From an uncultured Eubacteriales bacterium (GTDB lineage Bacteria; Bacillota; Clostridia; Oscillospirales; Oscillospiraceae), in NCBI GenBank assembly GCA_900540635.1, contig UQGU01000003.1, positions 27,125 to 91,124 on the forward strand: a DNA stretch of 64,000 bases, given 5' to 3'. The notes beneath the pieces were generated by a model that saw nothing but the letters and a program-made list of their open reading frames with translations, made no database searches and had not been told where the DNA came from. This document shows, in pieces, positions 8,676-15,902 of the stretch (positions are counted from its first letter, which is position 1; every line of letters begins with the position of its first letter). The position numbers and the translations under genes were made by a program.

Positions 8676-9374
8676 TCAACCCAGTTTTGTCCCGACGGCT
8701 GCCGCAATCACCGCTGCCATGGCCTTCTGATAATCGGGGGAAGCAAGCTTCGCCTCCTCCTCTGCATTGGAAAGAAAGCCGCATTCCACCAAAATGGCGC
8801 ATTTCTGACTCTTTTCCATGAGATAGATTCCCTTTGCGGCCTTTGCCTTTCGGCGGCTTCCGGGATTCAGCGTGGAAACCAGGGCGGACTGGACCGTCTC
8901 CGCCAGCTCCCGGCTGCCCTCTGCCGTGCCATAGAACACCTGTGCGCCGCTGTATTGAGCCTGAGAGAAGTAATTCTGGTGGATGCTCAGAAGAACGCCG
9001 CCGGAGGTCTCATTGACGATGCGCACCCGGTTTTTCAGATCGTCCACCTTTTTCTGGGCAATGGTCTCCCCTTTTCGGTAAATGGCCGTATCCGTTCGGC
9101 GGATCATCTCCGTCCGAAAGCCAAGAAAATGCAGCATATCCTCCAGGCGCAGGGCAATTTCCAGATTGTACCCGCTTTCCAGCCGCCCCGTGCAGGAGGT
9201 TGCGCCCCCATCCTCGCCGCCATGGCCCGCATCGATTATAACCGTATGGGGGCGTTTTACAGGCAACCGGTCAGAAATGGCGGAAACCGCCCGGGCACCA
9301 CCGTAGATTCCCACAGCGGCAAGCCCTGCAATCAGAACGAAACATATGGCCCATAGCCGAAGCCTTCGGAACAT
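8676..9374 (-). CDS. cwlD: N-acetylmuramoyl-L-alanine amidase, CwlD type
   Basis: Amidase_3 domain enzyme, 232 residues, with an N-terminal membrane anchor (LRLWAICFVLIAGLAAVGIY). Zinc ligands are in VIIDAGHGGEDGG and in LSIHQN; the catalytic glutamate is in ILVECGFLSNAEEE. The GGATSCTGRLES stretch and the absence of SH3 or SPOR repeats fit CwlD, which removes side-chain peptides so that muramic-delta-lactam forms in spore cortex. The start at 9374 has GAGGTGG upstream; an in-frame ATG at 9422 does not. It is transcribed divergently from the cotJ genes. Confidence 0.85.
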   Translation of the reverse strand: MFRRLRLWAICFVLIAGLAAVGIYGGARAVSAISDRLPVKRPHTVIIDAGHGGEDGGATSCTGRLESGYNLEIALRLEDMLHFLGFRTEMIRRTDTAIYRKGETIAQKKVDDLKNRVRIVNETSGGVLLSIHQNYFSQAQYSGAQVFYGTAEGSRELAETVQSALVSTLNPGSRRKAKAAKGIYLMEKSQKCAILVECGFLSNAEEEAKLASPDYQKAMAAVIAAAVGTKLG

Positions 9375-9438
9375 CCGCACCACCTCTGAATACCTTACGG
9401 CATTCCCGCGCTGCCTATGCACAGTCGGGCGAATCCTG

Positions 9439-9483
9439 CATAGTATGACCCGGAATCAGTTTTCCAAATTGAATTCGAGGAGG
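9439..9483 (+). promoter_or_regulatory. possible sporulation promoter and RBS of the cotJ genes
   Basis: CATAGTAT at 9439-9446 resembles the -10 of mother-cell sigma-E/sigma-K promoters. The upstream -35 is poorly matched, so the promoter is tentative. The ribosome binding site GAGGAGG (9477-9483) is clear; it is 7 bases from a TTG codon at 9491 and fixes that codon as the start. Confidence 0.35.
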
Positions 9484-9490
9484 AATCCCA

Positions 9491-9937
9491 TTGAATGCCA
9501 AGAAACCCGCAGGAAACTATGGGGAGGGTCGCCTGCCCGCCATGGCGCCCCTGGCCAATCCCTATGTGCCCTTCCAGATCGAAGGTCCTGTCCGCTATGA
9601 GCCGAGAAAAGCTATGGTCCGGGGGACTCTGTATCCCGGGTTGGATCTGCCCTTTATGGGCATGGTCAACCAGAATAATCTGCCGGTAACGCCCCTGTCT
9701 GAGGTGCAGGTCCTCGCCTTTGCCGTCCAGGAGCTGGCGCTGTATCTGGACACCCATCCGGAGGACACGGAGGCGCTGGAGCTCTATCGGCAGTACCAGC
9801 AGCTCTATCAGAAGGTCTCCCAGGCCTATGAGCGGGAGAAACGTCCGCTAAACCACGCCGCGCCCGGACGAGGGGATACTTATGCCTGGCTGGACGATCC
9901 CTGGCCTTGGGAATATGCCGCAAATAAGGGGGAATAA
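9491..9937 (+). CDS. spore coat protein, CotJA-CotJB fusion
   Basis: 148 residues starting with TTG. Residues about 18-60 (MAPLANPYVPFQ, then VRGTLYPGLDLPFMGM) look like CotJA. Residues about 70-140 (VQVLAFAVQELALYLDTHPED, then DTYAWLDDPWPWEY) look like CotJB. In Bacillus these are two separate genes upstream of cotJC; here they form one continuous frame. It is followed after 3 bp by cotJC, so the polycistronic cotJ order is kept. These proteins assemble with the CotJC manganese-catalase-like protein in the spore coat. Confidence 0.8.
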   Translation: MNAKKPAGNYGEGRLPAMAPLANPYVPFQIEGPVRYEPRKAMVRGTLYPGLDLPFMGMVNQNNLPVTPLSEVQVLAFAVQELALYLDTHPEDTEALELYRQYQQLYQKVSQAYEREKRPLNHAAPGRGDTYAWLDDPWPWEYAANKGE

Positions 9938-9940
9938 GCC

Positions 9941-10192
9941 ATGTTTCAGTATGAAAAGAAGCTCCAATATCCGGTAAGAATTCGCCGTCCCAATCCCCAG
10001 CTGGCAAAAATCATCATAACCCAGTACGGCGGCCCCGACGGCGAGCTGGGCGCCAGTCTGCGCTACCTCTCCCAGCGCTATTCCATGCCCTTTGAGGAGC
10101 TCAAGGGCCTATTGACGGATATTGGGACCGAAGCATCGAAACTGTTCCACTCCGATGTTTTCGCATCTGGAATTAGTTTCTTCATTGCGTAA
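9941..10192 (+). pseudogene. cotJC: cotJC 5' part, interrupted after codon 64
   Basis: The first 64 codons (to LKGLLTDIGTE, about 10132) are a normal manganese-catalase-like CotJC N-terminus (QYGGPDGELGASLRYLSQRYSMP). The frame then runs into element DNA and stops after 19 unrelated residues (ASKLFHSDVF...). The remaining 134 codons are at 53578-53982, beginning ELGHLEM. The break falls inside the metal-binding ExxH helix (EELGHLE), so the truncated product cannot be active. Joining the halves at the shared GAAG gives a continuous 198-codon cotJC without any frame error. Confidence 0.93.
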
Positions 10193-11775
10193 GCCCACCG
10201 AAAAGGCAATAAATAAAGGTACACACTGATATGCTTGCTGTCTTCAATCACCATTTTATCGAGCAGCTGGGTATAGACCTCATCCTCCGCTTCTACGCCG
10301 GAGAGAATTTCATTGACTGCGTTTTTGATGGAAATCATCAGCTCTTCTTCCCGCCGAAGAAGCTCCTCCTGCTGGGACACACTGGTCAGGAGCGCCTGCT
10401 GGGCTTCGATGGCCGCGTCCTGTTTTTCCCGCTCCGTAAGGTATTTCTCTTTGGACATCTCCCCAGAAAGGTATAAATCCAGCAGCTTCTCCTTTTTCGC
10501 CTCGCAGCCCGCAATCAACCGTCGGGCAGCCTCGGTGTCAACGCCGGACATATCCTGCTGGATGACCAGCTGAATCACCTTCAAGAGATTGTCTGTAACC
10601 CTACCTTTGTCAAGCCGAAGCTGCCGCATAACCAGGCACATGATATGGATAGCATCCTCATTGCGAATGCCTGGGCCGGTACAGCCTACTTGGTTTCCGG
10701 CAGCATCAATATGGGGCCGTCCGTTCTGGCTGGCTTCGTAGCAGCGCCACCCTTTATAGCGGCTCCCGTCCTTTCTGGTTTTGTATCGAGCGACATAGCT
10801 GGAACCGCAGCATCCACATTTGATTTTCCCTGAAAAGGGATAACGGTTTGAGTGCTTGGATTTCCCTTTCATAGAATCGGATCGCTCATCCAGAATCCGA
10901 TTGGCTTCATCGAACAGCTCTCTGGAAATGATAGGTTCGTGATGATCCTTGAGAATTACGAACTCCTCCTGCCCTTTGTTGTATTTCTTATCATGGGACA
11001 GATAATCAGGAGTATATGTTTTCTTTTGAACCAGATCACCGCAGTATTTTTCATTACGGAGCAGCCGTAGGATAACAGTATTAGACCATTCCTTGACCCG
11101 CACCGGGTAAATTCCGGCCTCCCGCAGCTCCCTGGCAATCACATGAGTGCCCTTCCCCTCCTGGACAAATTTCTGGAAAATCAACCGCACTACCTCTGCG
11201 CCATCCGGGTTGACGGTCATTTTTCCGTCGGTAACATCATAGCCAAGCATACTTCTCCCGAATACAACGCCCTGCTCCATCTGTCGCTTCTGGCCCCATT
11301 TGACCCGCTCAGAGGTCCTTCGGCTCTCTTCCTGGGCAATGGAGGACATGATGGCCAGCCGCAGCTCCGCATCACCGTCCAGGGTGTTGATGTTGTCATT
11401 CATAAAGATAACACCTACACCCAGCTTCTTAAGTTCACGAGTATAGGAGATGCTGTCCAGTGTATTTCGGGCGAAACGGGATATTTCCTTGGTCACAATC
11501 AAATCCAGCTCTCCATTCTTGGCGCAGGCAATCATCCGGTTAAAGGCTTTTCGCTTTTTTGTAGTAGTTCCGGACAGCCCTTCATCGGCAAACACCTCGA
11601 AAAGCTCCCATTCCTGGTGGCACTGGATGTACTGGCGGAAATAGCGCTGCTGGCTCTCAAAGGAATTGGCCTGATCCTCATTGTCCGTAGAAACACGGCA
11701 GTATGCGGCAACCCGCTTTTTCGTCTGCTGAAATCGGCGCTCCTGATTCATCAATTCATAGCGATCAATAGACAT
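10078..11775 (-). CDS. large serine recombinase (integrase/excisionase of the element)
   Basis: 565 residues. The N-terminal resolvase domain has the catalytic serine in AAYCRVSTDNED (Ser29) and the RFARNTLDS and EESRRTSERVKWG blocks. A recombinase domain follows (ARELREAGIYPVRVKEWSNTVILRLLRNEKYCGD), then a zinc ribbon (KIKCGCCGSSYV, later YKGWRCYEAS) and a coiled-coil region (AGCEAKKEKLLDLYLSGEMSKEKYL). It resembles TnpX/Tn4451-type recombinases. AGGAGG precedes the start. The last 17 codons and the stop lie in host cotJC antisense DNA; only the first 548 codons are element DNA. In the excised form the frame would continue into 53574-53355 and add a different 73-residue tail. Confidence 0.92.
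   Translation of the reverse strand: MSIDRYELMNQERRFQQTKKRVAAYCRVSTDNEDQANSFESQQRYFRQYIQCHQEWELFEVFADEGLSGTTTKKRKAFNRMIACAKNGELDLIVTKEISRFARNTLDSISYTRELKKLGVGVIFMNDNINTLDGDAELRLAIMSSIAQEESRRTSERVKWGQKRQMEQGVVFGRSMLGYDVTDGKMTVNPDGAEVVRLIFQKFVQEGKGTHVIARELREAGIYPVRVKEWSNTVILRLLRNEKYCGDLVQKKTYTPDYLSHDKKYNKGQEEFVILKDHHEPIISRELFDEANRILDERSDSMKGKSKHSNRYPFSGKIKCGCCGSSYVARYKTRKDGSRYKGWRCYEASQNGRPHIDAAGNQVGCTGPGIRNEDAIHIMCLVMRQLRLDKGRVTDNLLKVIQLVIQQDMSGVDTEAARRLIAGCEAKKEKLLDLYLSGEMSKEKYLTEREKQDAAIEAQQALLTSVSQQEELLRREEELMISIKNAVNEILSGVEAEDEVYTQLLDKMVIEDSKHISVYLYLLPFRWAYAMKKLIPDAKTSEWNSFDASVPISVNRPLSSSKGME
10124..10148. other. attL junction of the cotJC-interrupting element
   Basis: Host cotJC ends in GGGACCGAAG; element DNA starts after GAAG (10130-10133). 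The element side carries CTGTTCC (10142-10148). This is the inverted repeat of GGAACAG (53569-53575) at the other end, so the rejoined circle would have a symmetrical attP: 7-bp arms around an 11-bp centre. Confidence 0.8.
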
Positions 11776-11868
11776 GAAATGCTCCTCCTTTTTTGAAATA
11801 CTGCAATTTTACGGCAGCCTTTTCAAAAAGTCGAAGGTGCCAATCCTCTGTATGTAAAAGCACCGAGC

Positions 11869-12114
11869 CTAGGCCCGGTGCTTGCTGCGCTCCTTCGTAT
11901 ACTGCTTTTCAATCTCCGCTACACAGTGCTCCTTTTGCGCATGGGTCAGGAGATTTCGTTTTTCCAGGAAGTAAAGAATGGATTTCTGCAAGTGAAGCAG
12001 GAATTCCGAGTATTGCGGCTCCATCAAATCAGGAACTGGTTCTCCTACATAGACATACTCTTTCGGCTTCAACAGGGCAGACCTCCCCTGCCCTATTCTA
12101 TTGCGGCACCTCAA
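11869..12114 (-). CDS. small conserved-type hypothetical protein next to the recombinase
   Basis: 81 codons, Lys/Glu-rich C-terminus (LLTHAQKEHCVAEIEKQYTKERSKHRA) with a helix resembling those of SHOCT-like small proteins. It starts 14 bp after the MazF-like gene stop on the same strand and precedes the recombinase, so the three may be cotranscribed. No function can be assigned; the exact start is uncertain. Confidence 0.5.
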   Translation of the reverse strand: MRCRNRIGQGRSALLKPKEYVYVGEPVPDLMEPQYSEFLLHLQKSILYFLEKRNLLTHAQKEHCVAEIEKQYTKERSKHRA

Positions 12115-12128
12115 AATTCATGCCTTGC

Positions 12129-12656
12129 TTAACGCCCCTTCCGCTTCGTAATTTCATATTCCACGCCCATCCGTTGACTGCAATAGGTACAAAGCTCTTT
12201 CTCGTTGCTGGCGGGGTTCACCCGTCTCAAAAAATAAGCGCCTGAGCCATAGAAATTATCGGCACAGGCGCTACAAAGACAGAGTGTCAGTTTTTCCGAG
12301 GTGACAGGAATCAGACCAACGCTGATAGCCAACGCATGGTTCAGCCCTCTGCATTCCGTTTCAGAAAGTTTCCCGATGTACTGTACCAGACGTTTCTTGT
12401 CGATGGTACGAATTTGTTCCAGCATCACCATAGACGGCTGGGCAAGCCCATTCTCAGAGCCTAAATGATAGTGGGTCGGGAGCTTTGCTTTCGTGCCGAT
12501 TCTGGTGGAAATAGCCGCAACAATGGTTGTGGGGCTGTGCCGGTTGCCTACATCATTCTGGATGATGACCACCGGGCGATAGCCGTTCTGTTCAGAGCCA
12601 ATGCCCGTCCCCAGGTCTGCATAATACAGTTCTCCACGAAGATATGTTCCGTTCAT
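12129..12656 (-). CDS. MazF/PemK-family toxin with a C-terminal zinc ribbon
   Basis: 175 residues. The N-terminal 110 residues match the PemK/MazF endoribonuclease fold: RGELYYADLGTGIGSEQNGYRPVVIIQND, the PTTIVAAIST block and MVMLEQIRTIDKKRL. The C-terminus adds two CxxC pairs (CSACADN and CTYCSQR) that probably bind zinc, an extension not found in ordinary MazF. No antitoxin gene is obvious immediately upstream; the small 11869 gene downstream is the only candidate partner. It may stabilise the element or act as a regulator. Confidence 0.8.
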   Translation of the reverse strand: MNGTYLRGELYYADLGTGIGSEQNGYRPVVIIQNDVGNRHSPTTIVAAISTRIGTKAKLPTHYHLGSENGLAQPSMVMLEQIRTIDKKRLVQYIGKLSETECRGLNHALAISVGLIPVTSEKLTLCLCSACADNFYGSGAYFLRRVNPASNEKELCTYCSQRMGVEYEITKRKGR

Positions 12657-13163
12657 ATGTTGATTGACCTCCTTAGTTTATAGGCTTTTCTGCCTATGTA
12701 GAAGCCAATTTGTCCTCGACACCCCGGCTCTTTGGGAAGTCGCCAAACGGCTGGCAGCGTACCAGCTCCACGGGATGTTCTGCGCCCTCACATGGTTCTC
12801 ATGTGACCGCCCTCATTGCGTTCCTAGCTGTGACTGGACGGGAGTATCATTGTCCCCACTGCTTGTTATCGCCCTACCGGGAGCTGCCCGACAGTCTTAG
12901 AAACAGTTTCTCGCTCCGTGCCAGGAAAAGCGGAACAGGCCAAATAAAATTGCTGTGTCCTGATACTTTCTCCGGCACATCCCGGCGCAGTTTCTAAAGT
13001 GGCTTATGCTCATCGCAATAGCAATAGGAATGTGTTTGACGAATGGGTATTCTTTTTTCAAGCTGCAAATCCGCTCCTCAAACAGAGAAACAGGTGAAGG
13101 ATTTAACCCCTTCACCTGTTTGCTCACTTATCGGCTAAAAGTGTAGTCTTGAATACTACTTTT
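12657..13163. other. about 500 bp with no supported gene
   Basis: Short open frames on both strands (for example 12710-12997 plus and 12897-13127 minus) lack ribosome binding sites and recognisable motifs. The only clear signal is the hairpin at 13088-13121. Confidence 0.5.
13088..13121. terminator. strong hairpin downstream of the sigma-like gene
   Basis: A 13-base perfect inverted repeat, AAACAGGTGAAGG at 13088-13100 and CCTTCACCTGTTT at 13109-13121, with an 8-base loop and A/T flanks on both sides. It ends the minus-strand sigma-like gene. Confidence 0.75.
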
Positions 13164-13631
13164 TCAGAAAAAATCTTTGAGCTTTTTCAGTGCAATGTCT
13201 ACGCTGAATTTGACGGCTCGTTTGGTGCAGCCTTCCATTTCCGAAATCTGTTCGAAGGTATACCCATCAAAGTAGTACAGCCACAGACGGCGGCGCTGAA
13301 TCTCCGGTAGTGTCAAGATTGCCTTATGTAGCTTCTGATATAGGAGCTTTCTGTAAACCTGATCTTCCAGCGGTTCCGGGGCTGCTGCGGCTCTCTGGTT
13401 TAGAGTTCCTTCCGTTAAATCAGAATGCTCATAATGTCGGCTGACCACATTTAGGTGCGATATATCCTCCAATTCGTATTGATTAAACACGGTATAGAGT
13501 TTTTCATCGACCTGTTCTCTATAATAAACCCCTTGACCGTCTGAAAACGAGATGAAATAGCTTCCATCTTCTACAGAGAGCGCATAGGGGTTGTCTTTGT
13601 CCTTCTTTCTTTTCGGATGGGTCCCATCCAT
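13164..13631 (-). CDS. sigma-70 region 4-like regulator of a conjugative element
   Basis: 155 residues from ATG 13631, which GGAGGAA precedes by 6 bases. The N-terminal part (YALSVEDGSYFISFSDGQGVYYREQVDEKLYTVFNQYE) is the type found in sigma-like proteins of Tn916-style elements. The C-terminal half is a region 4 helix-turn-helix (LPEIQRRRLWLYYFDGYTFEQISEMEGCTKRAVKFSV). Region 2 is absent, so it is probably a DNA-binding regulator rather than a complete sigma factor. It is divergent from the XRE regulator at 13922. Confidence 0.8.
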   Translation of the reverse strand: MDGTHPKRKKDKDNPYALSVEDGSYFISFSDGQGVYYREQVDEKLYTVFNQYELEDISHLNVVSRHYEHSDLTEGTLNQRAAAAPEPLEDQVYRKLLYQKLHKAILTLPEIQRRRLWLYYFDGYTFEQISEMEGCTKRAVKFSVDIALKKLKDFF

Positions 13632-13921
13632 GTTGGTTTCCTCCAATCAATCTGAATTTTGAAGATTCAGGTTGATTGGAGGTGAGCGGCAATGAATTAC
13701 CGCTGCATTTTTATAGAAATGTCCCCTGTTGGAACATATTTCCGGCTTTAGGGCGCAATAGGTCTGTCGTCTATACTGAAATACAATTTATGACATTGGC
13801 GACATCGAATGACCATAAACATACTCCTTTTGTACTTGGAATATATTTCCGTTTCGGATACATTTTGTTGTATTCAAAGGAAAGGTGTCGTATTGTAGAA
13901 TATTCACGAGGTGAATTTGGA

Positions 13922-14275
13922 ATGCCTGAGTATTCTCGTGCTCTGGGAGATGCGGTTAAGCGTGCCCGTATTCAACAGGGTCTTTCGAAAAAACAGCTTG
14001 CAGATATAATCGATGTCGATGTGCGTACAATCACAAACATCGAAAATTACGAAAGCAATACGACTTTGCACGTTTTATACCGTTTGCTGAACACGCTAAA
14101 GATTGATTCCCGTGTAGTGTTTAGCCCTGAAAAGAAACAGGAATCCCAGCTTCACTTCCAATTAAAGCAGCTCATTGAAGAATGCACGGAAGAAGAAGTC
14201 GCTGCTTTAATCCCAGTTTGCGAATCCGTCACCAGAGTGCTTCGCACTAAAAAAGGGTCAATGATAGAAGAATAA
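13922..14275 (+). CDS. XRE-family helix-turn-helix regulator
   Basis: 117 residues from ATG 13922; GAGGTGA lies 8 bases upstream. HTH_3 domain at about residues 8-62: LGDAVKRARIQQGLSKKQLADIIDVDVRTITNIEN. The C-terminal tail (about 50 residues) is predicted helical and acidic (LIEECTEEEVAAL). Upstream open frame from 13676 has no start signal. It is divergent to the sigma-like gene, and such pairs often control transfer or excision genes. Confidence 0.82.
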   Translation: MPEYSRALGDAVKRARIQQGLSKKQLADIIDVDVRTITNIENYESNTTLHVLYRLLNTLKIDSRVVFSPEKKQESQLHFQLKQLIEECTEEEVAALIPVCESVTRVLRTKKGSMIEE

Positions 14276-14280
14276 AATAA

Positions 14281-14317
14281 GAGCCTGCTTTCCCCACAAA
14301 TAGGGTTAAGCAGGCTC
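14281..14317. terminator. terminator between XRE gene and KTR gene
   Basis: GAGCCTGCTT at 14281-14290 pairs perfectly with AAGCAGGCTC at 14308-14317, followed on the plus strand by TTGGCTTTT. It lies between convergent genes and can serve both strands. Confidence 0.75.
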
Positions 14318-14324
14318 TTGGCTT

Positions 14325-14510
14325 TTACAAGCGGCTCATTTTGCTTTCCAGCATCTTAAATTGTATAACATCTATCCGAATTTCGGTTTTGCACTTTGGG
14401 CAGTACAATGGGAATCGAACCAGAATAGTATCTTCATAGACTTTTGTCCGTGATTTCCCCCTGCAAATTGGGCACCGAATCCATCGTGAGCCCATTTGTC
14501 TGTCACTCAC
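14325..14510 (-). CDS. cysteine-rich KTR family protein
   Basis: 61 residues with two zinc-knuckle pairs (WIRCPICRGKSRTKVYEDT and YCPKCKTEIRID). The K/R-T-K motif between them is the family hallmark, and the family is common in Gram-positive conjugative transposons. It uses a GTG start at 14510 with GGAGGAG 9 bases upstream. Function unknown. Confidence 0.75.
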   Translation of the reverse strand: MSDRQMGSRWIRCPICRGKSRTKVYEDTILVRFPLYCPKCKTEIRIDVIQFKMLESKMSRL

Positions 14511-14587
14511 ATAAACTCCTCCAACTACGCCCCAGCTCTGCGTATGGTCGTCCGGCCTTTACGGGGCAATTGTTTTAGCGGTTTGAA

Positions 14588-14868
14588 TTATTCAAATAAT
14601 GGAAACAGCGTCATTGGCTCTAGCCTATTTCCAGCAGAGAGGAACACTCTCCCGCTTTCATCCGGCTGAAACACTAAATTCATAACGGTTTCTCCTTCCT
14701 CATTTCTTCCCTCCGTTACCCATCCAGAGAAGTGTTTTTCCTCCGGAGCTGTCACAACAGGACACATCAATTGGGTAATGGAGGTATCATAAAAGTCAGT
14801 TTGCAGGACAGTATCCCCATTTTTGAAGGTAGAACCTATTGGTACATTTTTCCAGAGAATTTTGCAAA
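14588..14868 (-). pseudogene. 3' remnant of a surface-repeat protein gene
   Basis: An open minus frame beginning after a TAG at about 14870 has no ATG or GTG start; only a TTG/ATG pair at 14770-14765 occurs. The encoded text (HFSGWVTEGRNEEGE..., then VFLSAGNRLEPMTLFPLFE) is reminiscent of an InlB-type B repeat (FxGWxT ... MTLxxxxE). It directly follows the permease stop. It is best read as the tail of a lost gene; the family match is weak. Confidence 0.35.
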
Positions 14869-14879
14869 ACTAATACTCA

Positions 14880-15902
14880 CTAGGATAAATGATTGATTTT
14901 TTCATAAGTTTTAGCAAAAACGCAACAGCTGTAAATCAGTATGAATATAGGAACTACACCCAGTGCAATCCACGAGAACGTATTTACTGTCTCCGAAATA
15001 ATTATTGAAACAAACATGCAGATTAATTCTGTTATGGCAATCCGGACTTGTAACATTTGTTCTATCTTCTTTACAGACATTCCATTTGTAAGAAGTATTT
15101 CCCACTCTGCTTTGGAACTGAACCTTTCCTGAAGCAAGTTTTCCCGTGTCAGGATTGCAGAGCAAGCGACAAGTACCGCACCTACCAAAAAATTCTGCCA
15201 GGTCTGCTGTTCCAACAGGTTCCATGCAAGGCTGGTGTCTGTATTTGCGCCTACTGAAAAATTATGCTTCCGCAGCTTCGCACTCACCTCTTCTACAGCG
15301 CCTTTGTTTGTCAGCAGGAAAGCAACATTTGTTCCCGTAAACTGCGCTCCAAACAGTTTGTGGGCCACTTCATAGCTCATGTAGATATGGGGTATTTCTG
15401 AATCATCCTGATAAATCCCGCAAACCTGCGCTTTTGTCTCCACATCTCCGCTTTTCAGCAGAAGTTCTTCCTGAACCGCAATTCCAGGTTCGTCGTCCTT
15501 CTCTGCAAATAGCCTAGTTGCGGCCTCATTCAGTACAAGATACGGCATGTTTGTATGATCTGTGAAGATGGTTCCGTCAGTCAGATGCACATCCGGATAG
15601 GATGCGTACACCGCATCAATTTGATTGCTTGCGTCTTTTTCTCCATAAGTCAGTTGACAATTGATTTGCAAAATTGGGCTGACTCGCTCTACACCAGAAA
15701 TTTGTGAAAGCGTATTCAAATCAATTGTTGTACCGTCCGTAGAGCCGATCAGCTCAAATGGGGTGTGCTTTTCCGTATATAGCTGCTGGGCCGTCTGAGA
15801 GCCGGGGAACAACATGTAGAGGCCAAGGCACAGCATGATGATGGCCGTCCAACCGCAGCGGGGGATGGTCTTTGCCGCAATTTTACAGATATGCCCCGCC
15901 AT
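14880..15902 (-). CDS. FtsX/MacB-type permease-like membrane protein
   Basis: 340 residues from ATG 15902 (MAGHICKIAAKTIPRCG), which overlaps the 3' end of the preceding surface-protein gene by 20 bp. Layout: one N-terminal membrane segment (GWTAIIMLCLGLYMLF), an extracytoplasmic domain of about 190 residues similar to MacB_PCD, then membrane segments at the C-terminus (FLVGAVLVACSAIL, ITELICMFVSIIISETV, IALGVVPIFILIYSCCVF). That is the classic FtsX-permease plan, but the usual four segments are slightly short. Probably works with the neighbouring ABC ATPases. Confidence 0.65.
   Translation of the reverse strand: MAGHICKIAAKTIPRCGWTAIIMLCLGLYMLFPGSQTAQQLYTEKHTPFELIGSTDGTTIDLNTLSQISGVERVSPILQINCQLTYGEKDASNQIDAVYASYPDVHLTDGTIFTDHTNMPYLVLNEAATRLFAEKDDEPGIAVQEELLLKSGDVETKAQVCGIYQDDSEIPHIYMSYEVAHKLFGAQFTGTNVAFLLTNKGAVEEVSAKLRKHNFSVGANTDTSLAWNLLEQQTWQNFLVGAVLVACSAILTRENLLQERFSSKAEWEILLTNGMSVKKIEQMLQVRIAITELICMFVSIIISETVNTFSWIALGVVPIFILIYSCCVFAKTYEKINHLS

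Noticed and set aside
12710..13127. possible small genes in the 12.7-13.1 kb gap
   Set aside because: No RBS, no motif, overlapping frames on both strands.
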